Positions 13,487 to 21,860 of a DNA stretch of 42,855 bases are shown here, piece by piece. The DNA lies in IMG/VR virus record IMGVR_UViG_3300033153_003852, positions 1 through 42,855 of that record. The stretch is one strand, 5' to 3'. Made by a program: the position numbers and the translations under genes. The DNA is from a virus. Each line of letters opens with the position of its first letter. The first letter of the stretch is position 1. The notes under the pieces are model-generated. The model was not told where the DNA came from. It ran no database searches and saw only the letters and a list, made by a program, of their open reading frames with translations.

Positions 13487-15936
13487 ATGCAGAATCCTAT
13501 GAATGTGAGTGCCTTGAATGTGGGCATAAGATGACCAGTGAGAATCATTGTAATGAGATTGTTTGTAGTGAGTGCGGGGGCGAGATGCGAAGGGCGGAAC
13601 GGCCTGGCGTTGGGTATGTGGATTTTAGTGATGAAATGGAGTTCATGGCTAAACCGTTTGGACACCCAGCAGGACAGACGTTACAGGGCAAACGTATAAT
13701 ATCTCTCATACCAAAACATAACAAATTCGTTGAACCATTCTGTGGTTCTGCAACGATATTCTTTATGAAAGACCCAACAGACGGGAAAGAAATACTTAAC
13801 GATTTGTCAGCGAACTACACCAAAGCACTCAGACTCTTGAAAAATATTAATGATGACCAGATTAAGAAAATCATAAAAAAGAATTGGACTGGTTCAGCAT
13901 CGTATTTTAGTAAAATAAAAAATATGACACCGCCCCAGGATGATATAGATTGGTTGCATTGGTTTCTGTATAAGACAACCTTATCGTTCGGCTCAATGGG
14001 TGGGTCTTTCGACTCGTCAGACGAGGGGCACACTCGTACTCTCAATCAAGCCCGAAGATACGAGAAGATTCGAGACAGAATGAAGAATGCTACCATCACA
14101 AAAAAGGATTGGGTGGAGTGTGTTCGGGAACATGACACGAAAGACACGTTTTTCTATATAGACCCGCCGTATTATTCAGCGAAAGATAAAAGGGCTTCTT
14201 CTTTCAAGATAGGGGAAGTAGACCTCAAGGATTTCGTTAAAGTTCTCAAATCCATCAAAGGAAAGTTCATATGTTCAATTGGGGATGAATCGAACTGGAT
14301 AAAAGAAATGAAGGACGCTGGATTTCGGGTTAAGAAAATCACATCGCAACGCTCAATACCAACACTTGAAACAGGAAACAAAAAATCAACAGCCGACTGG
14401 CCACTGGTTACCAATTTCGACATCAAACCACTTAACATATATTCAATGGCAGAGTTTAGCATAGAAGATGCGGAATTAACCGCCGTAGCTCCACATGACA
14501 CCCTGAAGGCTGACATTGAAACACCCTGGGACGCAACCGAAGCCGAACTCAACATAAGAAAATGGGCTTCCAGCGATGGCTCAGGAGACAAAGATAAGAT
14601 AGACTGGGCTAAATACCGTCAGGGCTTCGCATGGTACAACAATGATGACCTTGAGAATATCGGAAGCTACAAGCTACCACATCACGACATCATAGATAAT
14701 TCATTAAAGGTCGTTTGGAAGGGCGTGGCCGCTGGCATGGGTGCATTGATGGGAGCAAGGACACCGATAAAAATCCCAGATGAAGATAAGAAGCCAGTCT
14801 ATACTCATTTATCAGGTCATTATGAGCAGTTTGAAAAGGACGTTCCTGAACTATCCAGATGCGATGACTTCTTTTCTGCAATCACCCCGAAGTTTGAAAA
14901 GCTATCGTTGGCAGATTCTGAAAGAACAGGCCAGACAGAAATCTTAATGATAGACGGCACGGCAATCGCTGAAGGATATTGGAAAAACACAATGTTCACA
15001 GCCGATATTGTCAAGGACGCTTTGGAAAGGGCTGGCGGTCTAAGAATTGATGTTGAACATGAGGATGAAAGCTGGGAGGACGTTAAAGGATTCAATTACA
15101 AGCCTCGCTGGAATGATGTTGTAAACGGCATTGATGTAAGCGGGGCAATCTTCGATGAGAAGGTCATAGACTGGTACAAGCGAAACCCTGACACCAAAAT
15201 CGGCCTGAGTGTCAAATTAAACGACAAAGCAACATTCGAACAAATTGACGGTAAAAAGACTTGCACATTTTTAGATTTCAAAGGGATAACACTGACTCTA
15301 AATCCCGCCTGTAAGGTATGCTGGCTAAAATCAGCGGAGTTAGTGGAATTAAGCTCATCAGATAAAACTGATGGAGGTACTGAAATGGCAGAAAAACAAA
15401 AAACGCCTGAAGAACTGGCAGCCGAAAAGAAGCTTGCAGACGATAAGAAACTCGCTGACGAAAAGAAAATCGCAGATGAGAAACTGGAAGCCGACAAGAA
15501 GCTGGCAGATGAGAAGGCTGAAACGGATGAGGAACAGAAAAAGCAGGAGGAAGCCGCTACTGCCAAGGCTGAGGCGGCCAAACCTACTGCGCTCAATGCT
15601 GAAATCGAAAAGAGATTCAGTGAAATGCAGACAGAAATCGACACTCTGAAAACTGCAAACACAACCCTCAGTAATGAGAGGTCATTGAGTGAGACGAATG
15701 CAATGGTAAACGGCTTGATAGAATCAGGCCAAATCTCTGAGGCCAAGAGAGAGGGAACTACAAAGGTCTTGATGGCTCTTTCGAGCGACGAGGACAGGGC
15801 GGCGTTCCTGAATACCGTTGGAGGCCAGAAAGCATGGGAAGCTGGAGAAAAGGGCTTGGTTCTTTCCGAGGACAAAGACAAGGATAAGGACAAAGAGCTT
15901 GAGTTCAGCGAGCCAGAAAGGAGGTCATTCACATGA
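13483..15936 (+). CDS. Zinc ribbon-adenine methyltransferase-prohead protease-scaffold polyprotein
   Basis: One chain of 817 aa with four parts. (1) Zinc ribbon, C10-x2-C13 and C28-x2-C31. (2) D12-class N6-adenine methyltransferase, about 55-320: K-P-F-G start, motif I F-V-E-P-F-C-G-S (82-89), motif IV D-P-P-Y (227-230). (3) Prohead maturation protease, about 355-615: a Y-K-L-P-H-H-D region, then D-V-E-H526-E-D and I-G-L-S576-V as the likely His/Ser pair. (4) Lys/Ala/Glu-rich coiled coil from 635, a scaffold. The protease cleaves scaffold and capsid during maturation. The methyltransferase insert is foreign to this family as usually seen, and the enzyme may be released by self-cleavage. The gene overlaps both neighbours by ATGA. 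Confidence 0.9.
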   Translation: MNAESYECECLECGHKMTSENHCNEIVCSECGGEMRRAERPGVGYVDFSDEMEFMAKPFGHPAGQTLQGKRIISLIPKHNKFVEPFCGSATIFFMKDPTDGKEILNDLSANYTKALRLLKNINDDQIKKIIKKNWTGSASYFSKIKNMTPPQDDIDWLHWFLYKTTLSFGSMGGSFDSSDEGHTRTLNQARRYEKIRDRMKNATITKKDWVECVREHDTKDTFFYIDPPYYSAKDKRASSFKIGEVDLKDFVKVLKSIKGKFICSIGDESNWIKEMKDAGFRVKKITSQRSIPTLETGNKKSTADWPLVTNFDIKPLNIYSMAEFSIEDAELTAVAPHDTLKADIETPWDATEAELNIRKWASSDGSGDKDKIDWAKYRQGFAWYNNDDLENIGSYKLPHHDIIDNSLKVVWKGVAAGMGALMGARTPIKIPDEDKKPVYTHLSGHYEQFEKDVPELSRCDDFFSAITPKFEKLSLADSERTGQTEILMIDGTAIAEGYWKNTMFTADIVKDALERAGGLRIDVEHEDESWEDVKGFNYKPRWNDVVNGIDVSGAIFDEKVIDWYKRNPDTKIGLSVKLNDKATFEQIDGKKTCTFLDFKGITLTLNPACKVCWLKSAELVELSSSDKTDGGTEMAEKQKTPEELAAEKKLADDKKLADEKKIADEKLEADKKLADEKAETDEEQKKQEEAATAKAEAAKPTALNAEIEKRFSEMQTEIDTLKTANTTLSNERSLSETNAMVNGLIESGQISEAKREGTTKVLMALSSDEDRAAFLNTVGGQKAWEAGEKGLVLSEDKDKDKDKELEFSEPERRSFT
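15385..15936 (+). CDS. Nested scaffolding protein from an internal start
   Basis: An in-frame ATG (codon 635 of the polyprotein) is preceded by a perfect GGAGGT at 15373-15378, six bases away, deep inside coding sequence. The 183 aa product is exactly the scaffold part: repeated K-L-A-D-E-K-like coiled coil (to about residue 60), a second helix region and an acidic D-K-D-K tail. It lacks the protease and methyltransferase. This mirrors the lambda C/Nu3 nested arrangement. Translation from this site is inferred from the ribosome site and domain boundary. Confidence 0.75.
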   Translation: MAEKQKTPEELAAEKKLADDKKLADEKKIADEKLEADKKLADEKAETDEEQKKQEEAATAKAEAAKPTALNAEIEKRFSEMQTEIDTLKTANTTLSNERSLSETNAMVNGLIESGQISEAKREGTTKVLMALSSDEDRAAFLNTVGGQKAWEAGEKGLVLSEDKDKDKDKELEFSEPERRSFT

Positions 15937-16355
15937 GCGACACGACAACTGGAATACAAGAAAACGATGTCAACGGTAGCGCAATCATAGATACCACTGA
16001 GAGTGCAACTGTAGTTGATGGCATGGCTATGGAAATGATGGACAATGGCAACGTCAAGATTTGGAATGCTGGAAAGTATTGCGGGCTTGCTCGCATAATC
16101 AAGGGTACTGATGTTGGCGTGTCCAGTGCTGTCAAGGGTGATAGGATTGCCCTACTCCGAAAGGGAATACATGAGGGAATTGACAGCGAGGATGATGTCC
16201 TTACACTCAATCAGCCAGTGAAATGTGTTGGTACAGTCGGAGCACTCAGGCTATGGGTTGGTGGAACTGATTATGTCGATGACCTTGTAGGGTATGTTGA
16301 CAGGCTGAAGGATGCCAACAAGAAAATTCTTGTCAGGCTAACTGGAGGTGCATAA
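15933..16355 (+). CDS. Putative capsid decoration protein
   Basis: 140 aa, between scaffold and major capsid genes, the usual site for decoration or stabilising proteins. Gly- and Val-rich strands from about residue 25 (V-D-G-M-A-M-E-M...V-R-L-T-G-G-A) fit a small beta-barrel cap such as lambda gpD, after a disordered Ser/Thr-rich N-terminus. Start overlaps the polyprotein stop (ATGA). No family match was seen beyond this layout. Confidence 0.6.
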   Translation: MSDTTTGIQENDVNGSAIIDTTESATVVDGMAMEMMDNGNVKIWNAGKYCGLARIIKGTDVGVSSAVKGDRIALLRKGIHEGIDSEDDVLTLNQPVKCVGTVGALRLWVGGTDYVDDLVGYVDRLKDANKKILVRLTGGA

Positions 16356-16356
16356 T

Positions 16357-17256
16357 ATGCCTTTGGAACCAAACCAAGCATATGAGGGTCTTTTCAAGAA
16401 TCCAGACGCTATCGATGCACGTCAGAAACAATATCTGGCAAAACTGGTCGGATCAGTCTTGAAACAGTCGTTTGAAATGTCAATCACGCCACATTTATTC
16501 GTGTCGAACGCACTGGACAGAAAGGCAGGCACATCTGGAAAGTTCTATGATGACGGGCAACTTATTGCACGCCTGAAACCAGATGGCATTCCAACGGGGC
16601 TCAGCAAGATAAAGCGCACAAGCATTGGATATGAACTTGATGAGTACGAAACCAAAATAGCAATCACTGACAGGGCAAAACTCAACATGGATACCAACGC
16701 TCAGGGAATTTTGAGTGCTGGCGACCATGCGAGGGCTTTTTCGAGGGCTGTCGATGCCCAGGCGTTCACTCATGTCAAGGCAGATATGGAAACAACCAGC
16801 GGTACTGATTGGTCAGCAGCAACTGATACTGACGTGCTTAACCAACTTGATGGGATTCTCGGTGAGGTCGATGACGATGGTTTCAATGCCGACGCAGTTG
16901 TTTGGACAAGATTGCAGAGATCAAGGATTTCCAAGATTGGGTTATCATATTCCAATCCACTGACAGCCGAGGACTTAATAAAGAAGGAATATCCGCAGAT
17001 CAAGAACACATACATCTGGAAAAAAATAAGAGCAAAGAAGCCAGATGGAAGCGGTTATGAAACATTCTTTGACCCGACTGGATACTTGTTTGCAATCGAC
17101 ACGAAAGCGTGTGGTGTTTTCACAGAACGACCAATGACCCTTGAGAATTTCAGGGACGTGGACGCTGGCGTTGACTTTGCTTATGCAAGGAAATACTTCC
17201 AGACTGCATTAGTACAGCTTGATGCCGCACACCAACTGGACAGTTTGGTAATCTAA
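16357..17256 (+). CDS. Major capsid protein
   Basis: 299 aa with the size, position and composition of an HK97-fold capsid protein. It follows protease/scaffold and decoration genes, and the C-terminal half has the strand-rich pattern seen in this fold (Y-I-W-K-K-I-R-A-K, F-A-I-D-T-K-A-C-G-V). GGAGGTG lies six bases before the ATG at 16357. A GTG at 16348 is part of that ribosome site and is not used. A hairpin and T-rich stretch follow the stop. Confidence 0.8.
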   Translation: MPLEPNQAYEGLFKNPDAIDARQKQYLAKLVGSVLKQSFEMSITPHLFVSNALDRKAGTSGKFYDDGQLIARLKPDGIPTGLSKIKRTSIGYELDEYETKIAITDRAKLNMDTNAQGILSAGDHARAFSRAVDAQAFTHVKADMETTSGTDWSAATDTDVLNQLDGILGEVDDDGFNADAVVWTRLQRSRISKIGLSYSNPLTAEDLIKKEYPQIKNTYIWKKIRAKKPDGSGYETFFDPTGYLFAIDTKACGVFTERPMTLENFRDVDAGVDFAYARKYFQTALVQLDAAHQLDSLVI

Positions 17257-17265
17257 GCAGGAATA

Positions 17266-17296
17266 GGCTGGTCTTAATGGCCAGCCCCCTTTACTT
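17266..17296 (+). terminator. Hairpin after the major capsid gene
   Basis: GGCTGG, nine-base loop, CCAGCC, then CCCCTTTACTTT. It may partly end transcription or protect the 3' end of the capsid message. Moderate only, since the T-run is interrupted. Confidence 0.4.
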
Positions 17297-17322
17297 TATT
17301 GAAAAACCACGAGGTGAAATAA

Positions 17323-17742
17323 ATGGAAATCACGAGAAATCAAATTGATAATGAGGAGAACTACAGAACCCTCCAAGAAATTGGCAGAGCATATAAAGCC
17401 GAAGGTCATAAACTGGTACTGAATGCGAAAGAGCCAGAACTGAAAAAGAGGCTGTTGTACATCTTTGACAATCACTATGCCGAAGTGCCAGAACCAGAAC
17501 CAGAACCAGTTGACATCACCGAGGCCGTTGAAGATGAAATCGAGGAAGCTGTGTCTGAGCCAGAGCCAGATGTCGAAAAACCAACTGGCGATTTGTATAT
17601 CGCTCCACGAGCTTACAAAGATTGGGCATCCAAATGGTCATTCACGCCAGGCATGGATAAGCCGAAACCATTGCCAGATACACTCACACCCGGACTTGAG
17701 AACGCAATCAAGACAAAGAAAATCATACCGTATGAGGGGTGA
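17323..17742 (+). CDS. Hypothetical virion-region protein, 139 aa
   Basis: Residues 1-50 look like a small helical domain. Residues 54-90 are a Pro/Glu-rich linker (E-P-E-P-E-P-E-P, V-S-E-P-E-P-D). The end (S-F-T-P-G-M-D-K-P-K-P-L-P) is again Pro-rich. A modular connector or anchor is suggested, perhaps joining capsid and the fibre-like proteins that follow. GAGGTGAAATAA precedes the ATG. No family recognised. Confidence 0.65.
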   Translation: MEITRNQIDNEENYRTLQEIGRAYKAEGHKLVLNAKEPELKKRLLYIFDNHYAEVPEPEPEPVDITEAVEDEIEEAVSEPEPDVEKPTGDLYIAPRAYKDWASKWSFTPGMDKPKPLPDTLTPGLENAIKTKKIIPYEG

Positions 17743-17747
17743 GATGA

Positions 17748-18179
17748 ATGGACATTGACCCGACAAAAACCGTAGAAAAGCAAACTGGAAAGTTTGTCAT
17801 TATAGCCGCTATCAATCCCGCTGACAATAAGCCATATTCGCTTGTCGTTGACCCCACCACTGGCGAACTTCGGGTCAATGCAGAGTTCACAGGCGATGTT
17901 GTAGTCGATATTGACCTTCCAGATGTGTTAAGTGGAAAGACACTCACATTAACTGGCGGTATTGACCAATTGCCAGCAGTGGCTTGTAAGGCGGGGGCTA
18001 ACATCCAGGCTGATGGTGGGAATGTAGCATCTGAGGTCTGGCTCGGTGGAAATGATGTTGCTATCAATAATGGCTATCCATTACCATCAGGTGAGGACAT
18101 TCCGATTTCAACCCAGAATCTAAACCTTGTCTATGTCATAGGCACACTGGGCGATAAGATTCACTATTTCGTGGGGTGA
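17748..18179 (+). CDS. Beta-rich protein of the capsid-fibre cluster, 143 aa
   Basis: A strand-rich protein with V-V-D-P-T-T-G-E-L-R-V, a turn motif frequent in phage structural proteins, and a C-terminal V-W-L-G-G-N-D-V-A-I then Y-V-I-G-T-L-G-D-K. Probably displayed on the particle. Five bases after the previous stop, with a ribosome site GGGGTGAGATGA. Exact role unknown. Confidence 0.6.
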   Translation: MDIDPTKTVEKQTGKFVIIAAINPADNKPYSLVVDPTTGELRVNAEFTGDVVVDIDLPDVLSGKTLTLTGGIDQLPAVACKAGANIQADGGNVASEVWLGGNDVAINNGYPLPSGEDIPISTQNLNLVYVIGTLGDKIHYFVG

Positions 18180-18184
18180 GATGA

Positions 18185-20194
18185 ATGTTAGGCTTCGGTA
18201 GGAAAGGACATCCCCGCAAGCATGATATAGCAGATGCATTAAGTCATAAAGGGGACATCTATGATGCTCTCATTGGGGCTATCAATGCTTTGACGGCGGC
18301 CAATGTCGCAGTCGATAAAAAGACACTTGACGACGCTATTGCCGCCGCTATTGTGGGGATGCAGTGGCAACCCCCGATAATCAGGTTCGAGGCGATGGTA
18401 ACTAATGAGCCAGCATTGCCCTCGGATGGTGATAGATACATTTCAACCGAAGCCGGAGACATCCCATCCACAACTCAGGCCGTTCTCGTAGATGACGTTT
18501 GCGAGTGGGATTCAGGAACTTCATTGTGGATAGTTACCACGCCAGAGGATGGCTGGGCTGTAATCGAACAGGGCGTTGACCCAAACATTGTATGGTGGTA
18601 TTCTGGCACGGCTTGGAGGAAACTCGGAACGATAGTTGACCATTCCAATCTGTTTAATCTTAATTGGAGCGTTGCGGGTCACGTGATGGACACCGTTTTG
18701 GACATGAACTCGAACCAGATTAACGAACTGGCAGATGCTACTCTTTCCACGGATGCAATCAATCGAGGTCAAATATCATACCCGAGCGGAGCGAAATTCA
18801 CATACTGCTCACAATCAAGGGGAAACGATACAACTGGCGATGGCTCACATGCTTTCCCCTATGCCACAATCCAGAAAGCGATAGACCAGATAGGAGAGAA
18901 TGAGCACAGAATTATCATAGTTGATGAAGACGAAAACAGTACAACGCAGAATGTTACTCTCCCTGATGCGGTATCTTACAGGTCTGCTACCATTGTATCA
19001 TACTCTGGTGTGATGTCGTGGTATGGTGGAATCAACACGCTGACATTGGGCAACAACTGGACTATTATGTGCAATTCCATTCAAGTGGGCGGTATTGTTG
19101 AAACTGCTGGTTGTACATGGGCTGAAGTATACATGGAGGAAGGCCATCTCTCAACTGTTCCGAATGTACCGGATACTCATCTATATTTCTTTGGAACCAT
19201 AATGCCTGAGTCTGTCTGGGATGGCATTATCGCAAACGCAAAGAATGGTTGGGCGGTTACAAACAGCTCACCTTCAAAACTGTTGGTATCGGCGGGCGCG
19301 AAGTTCGATGGCAAACTGGAAGGTCTTGAACCATATCAAGCCATCGGATATTGTGTGTCTAATGTTAGGGGCACAACAGAAGCACTCGGAGCAGATGGTT
19401 CGGACAAGAACCCATACAGCACTCCCGATGAAGCGATAGCAAAAGGTGTGTTGAATGGAGATTCCATTATTACTCTGATGTTAGATGGTAGAAACTCACC
19501 AACATATACGGTAAATGTCCCAGACGGTGAGATAGTCTCTGTATCGACATTAGACCCACTTGCGTCATTGGCTACAATCAATGTGAGCGTGGGCGAAGGC
19601 TCTACTTTTCTGGCCGACAATATCACCGTTAGTGTTTTGAAAGAAGCCAGCAGTGTTACGATAGGTTGTGATGTGGCTATTGAAGAAAGTGTCGTCAACA
19701 AAATCACAGACTTCGCGGAGACTGGATACGCCACACTAATGACTGGGTTGTTTTCTAATATTTTATCAACATCCACTACCCTACTTACCGAAATCAATAA
19801 CATGGCTGGAGCTACTGGAACAATAATATTCACGAAGTATGGTGTTGAATCATTTATCTGTCTCAATGGCATACGAGGAAACGGAAAAGAAGCGACAAAC
19901 TGGGCTGACCCGACAGCGGCACAGAGTCTGGCCACAAAGAACTACGTAGATGGCATAGCCACCAAATCTGGAAAAGTTCTGGCCGCAACATTTGCTGGCA
20001 ATCCAAAGGTGGCAACCGTAACATTTGCCACAGCGTTCCCAGATGCGAATTACAGCGTGTCGATAATCGGAGTTGATGGTAGAAGCTGGAAGGTCGCAAG
20101 TCAGCTGGCCGCCAGCTTCATAATAGATAGCGGGTCGAACGTAGCTCTTACGGGAGATGTAAGCTGGACTGCGACTCCGCACTATGATCCGTGA
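18185..20194 (+). CDS. Fibre-like receptor-binding protein, 669 aa
   Basis: The largest of the fibre-like genes. Residues about 70-155 resemble the D-G-D-R-Y-I...W-Y-S-G-T-A-W-R phage structural repeat. M-N-S-N-Q-I-N-E-L-A-D-A (about 179-190) and P-T-A-A-Q-S-L-A-T-K-N-Y-V-D-G are fibre hinge motifs. The middle starts with G-N-D-T-T-G-D-G-S-H-A-F-P-Y-A-T-I-Q, a DUF1565-like entry to a right-handed beta helix. The last 70 residues look like an H-type lectin-like tip (F-A-T-A-F-P-D-A-N-Y-S-V). It would bind host surface sugars or proteins. Placed beside the capsid genes, it may be a head fibre. Confidence 0.75.
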   Translation: MLGFGRKGHPRKHDIADALSHKGDIYDALIGAINALTAANVAVDKKTLDDAIAAAIVGMQWQPPIIRFEAMVTNEPALPSDGDRYISTEAGDIPSTTQAVLVDDVCEWDSGTSLWIVTTPEDGWAVIEQGVDPNIVWWYSGTAWRKLGTIVDHSNLFNLNWSVAGHVMDTVLDMNSNQINELADATLSTDAINRGQISYPSGAKFTYCSQSRGNDTTGDGSHAFPYATIQKAIDQIGENEHRIIIVDEDENSTTQNVTLPDAVSYRSATIVSYSGVMSWYGGINTLTLGNNWTIMCNSIQVGGIVETAGCTWAEVYMEEGHLSTVPNVPDTHLYFFGTIMPESVWDGIIANAKNGWAVTNSSPSKLLVSAGAKFDGKLEGLEPYQAIGYCVSNVRGTTEALGADGSDKNPYSTPDEAIAKGVLNGDSIITLMLDGRNSPTYTVNVPDGEIVSVSTLDPLASLATINVSVGEGSTFLADNITVSVLKEASSVTIGCDVAIEESVVNKITDFAETGYATLMTGLFSNILSTSTTLLTEINNMAGATGTIIFTKYGVESFICLNGIRGNGKEATNWADPTAAQSLATKNYVDGIATKSGKVLAATFAGNPKVATVTFATAFPDANYSVSIIGVDGRSWKVASQLAASFIIDSGSNVALTGDVSWTATPHYDP

Positions 20195-20205
20195 GGTGAT
20201 GAAAA

Positions 20206-20520
20206 ATGCAAGTAAATGAATTGAAAATTGATGATGGCGGGTGTTTGGAATTGCCATCAGGTACAAGCTTTCCAAGTTCGCCCCATGAAAGCGACATATT
20301 CTACAGGACAGATGAAAAGAAATTATATGTCTATAACGGCACGGGCTGGATTGAACAAATACACCATCAAGCAGATGTGACATTGGCTGGTACAGAGCCT
20401 GTGGATGCGGATGTTTCAGGATGGGCGGCTGGCGATAGAGGCCACGGCATAGGAACGACGGCCAGGGAGTTCTACATGGTCAAGCGTGGAACGGCAGTCA
20501 AATGGACGGAGATGAGTTAG
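20206..20520 (+). CDS. Short fibre protein, 104 aa
   Basis: N-terminal L-P-S-G-T-S-F-P and Y-V-Y-N-G-T-G-W-I are common fibre motifs. Residues about 53-104 resemble the end of the next gene: G-W-A-A-G-D-R-G-H-G-I-G here, A-W-A-V-G-D-A-G-F-G-I-G there. This suggests a duplicated C-terminal tip domain. Ribosome site GAGGTGATGA. Probably a structural fibre or its cap. Confidence 0.65.
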   Translation: MQVNELKIDDGGCLELPSGTSFPSSPHESDIFYRTDEKKLYVYNGTGWIEQIHHQADVTLAGTEPVDADVSGWAAGDRGHGIGTTAREFYMVKRGTAVKWTEMS

Positions 20521-20551
20521 GATTAGAAATATAATAATGGAGATGAAATAA

Positions 20552-21661
20552 ATGGGACACACAGACAAACACCAGGCAAAGCATGGTGTAGGACAAGAGG
20601 ATGATGTTCATCCGACATTAGACCATGGAAACGTCCAGGGTCTGAGCGATGATGACCACTCGCAGTATCTATTAGAGAATGGTACAAGAGCGTTATCTGG
20701 GGAAATGGCACTGGGAAGCAATAAGCTCACAGGTGGAGCAGACGGGGCAACTGGCACTCAGGACATATCGACCGTCAAACAGATGGAAGATTATGTTTCA
20801 GCCACTGTACAAGCGATGGTGTCTAAGGATAATGTCATAGCTGGAACAACTGAGGCACTGCCAGCAAACACAAGAACGGCAGATGTTCTTACAGCAGATG
20901 CGAATGGCGAGTTCCCAACAATCGATGCAGTCGCACCAGTACTGAGCCAGGAATATCTAGTCAAGGATGAAGGCGGTGGGGCATCACATATCAATGATGG
21001 TATCTACACATTGACCACTCTGGGAGATGTGGGAACGCCCTGGGCACTGACACGAAGGGCAGACCTCGATAATGGGGACTCAGCGGCTGGAGCTTTCCTT
21101 GCAGTTGAACAAGGTACAGTTAATGGTGATGGCACTTTTAGATGCATCAATAACACTGGCACTGACATTGTGAACACTGACGCACTTGAGTTCAAATACT
21201 GGGGCGCAACGATTGACCACGGCAATCTATTAGGTCTCAATGATGACGACCACAGTCAATATCACAATAACACTCGTGGAGATGCGAGATACTACACTGA
21301 GACCGAACTGGATAACGGTCAACTAGATAACCAATATTTCCAGGAAAGTGAACATATAGATTCATCCGCTGGCGCTGGCGATGCTGGCAAACCCATCAAG
21401 CTTGATGCCGCTGGTCATGTAGATTCCACGATGATAAACGATGCTGACGTAAGCCACGATAATGTGGCAGACCAGAGGTACACTGGTGCGTTCGCGTTGC
21501 ATTTGAGAGCTGATATCACGTCCGAACACAACGTGCCAGAACAGGATGAGTTCAGTGCATGGGCTGTTGGTGACGCTGGCTTTGGAATCGGGCTTGATTC
21601 AACTATCTGGCTTGTGAGAAAGACTGGAGCCGCAACTATCGTGATGGTTCAGTTAACATAG
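20552..21661 (+). CDS. Fibre protein with repeated DHGN...DDDHSQY motif
   Basis: 369 aa. The fibre motif DHGNVQGLSDDDHSQY (24-39) recurs as DHGNLLGLNDDDHSQY (222-237), each followed by helical/strand shaft. Such His/Asp motifs coordinate metal in phage fibres of known structure. Residues 90-210 form a separate strand-rich domain. The C-terminus repeats the tip of the preceding gene. Likely a trimeric fibre on capsid or tail. Confidence 0.75.
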   Translation: MGHTDKHQAKHGVGQEDDVHPTLDHGNVQGLSDDDHSQYLLENGTRALSGEMALGSNKLTGGADGATGTQDISTVKQMEDYVSATVQAMVSKDNVIAGTTEALPANTRTADVLTADANGEFPTIDAVAPVLSQEYLVKDEGGGASHINDGIYTLTTLGDVGTPWALTRRADLDNGDSAAGAFLAVEQGTVNGDGTFRCINNTGTDIVNTDALEFKYWGATIDHGNLLGLNDDDHSQYHNNTRGDARYYTETELDNGQLDNQYFQESEHIDSSAGAGDAGKPIKLDAAGHVDSTMINDADVSHDNVADQRYTGAFALHLRADITSEHNVPEQDEFSAWAVGDAGFGIGLDSTIWLVRKTGAATIVMVQLT

Positions 21662-21673
21662 ACTGGTGATTGA

Positions 21674-21853
21674 ATGCTACACTTACAGAAACTAATGGAA
21701 AAGAAACACAAACCGATCACTGTAAGTCTCGATGGAATGAAACGGGCTGAGCTTGACGCTATCGCTGAAAAGCTCGGTCTCAACCCCAAAAAGTACACGA
21801 CCATAGCCAAGATGAAAGACGCCATCCAAAAGAAATGGGATAAGAAAAGATAA
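21674..21853 (+). CDS. Small SAP/HeH-like protein, 59 aa
   Basis: The segment M-K-R-A-E-L-D-A-I-A-E-K-L-G-L then T-T-I-A-K-M-K-D-A-I resembles the helix-extended-loop-helix fold found in phage connector regions and Rho N-terminal domains. N- and C-termini are basic. GGTGATTGA precedes the ATG. Probably a small structural or nucleic-acid-binding accessory inside the fibre cluster. Confidence 0.65.
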   Translation: MLHLQKLMEKKHKPITVSLDGMKRAELDAIAEKLGLNPKKYTTIAKMKDAIQKKWDKKR

Positions 21854-21860
21854 AGGTGAG

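Noticed and set aside
15371-15649. 92-codon plus-strand frame in the scaffold region starting M-E-V-L-K-W-Q
   Set aside because: It is a shadow of the Lys/Ala/Glu-rich coding repeats; its ribosome site actually serves the in-frame ATG at 15385.
13483-15936. The methyltransferase region as an intein
   Set aside because: No splicing motifs (N-terminal Cys/Ser block, terminal His-Asn) flank it, and its own catalytic motifs are those of a D12 methyltransferase.
15096-15959. 287-codon minus-strand frame opposite the scaffold
   Set aside because: Ser/Ala-rich antisense of coiled-coil codons, with no ribosome site and fully covered by a certain gene.
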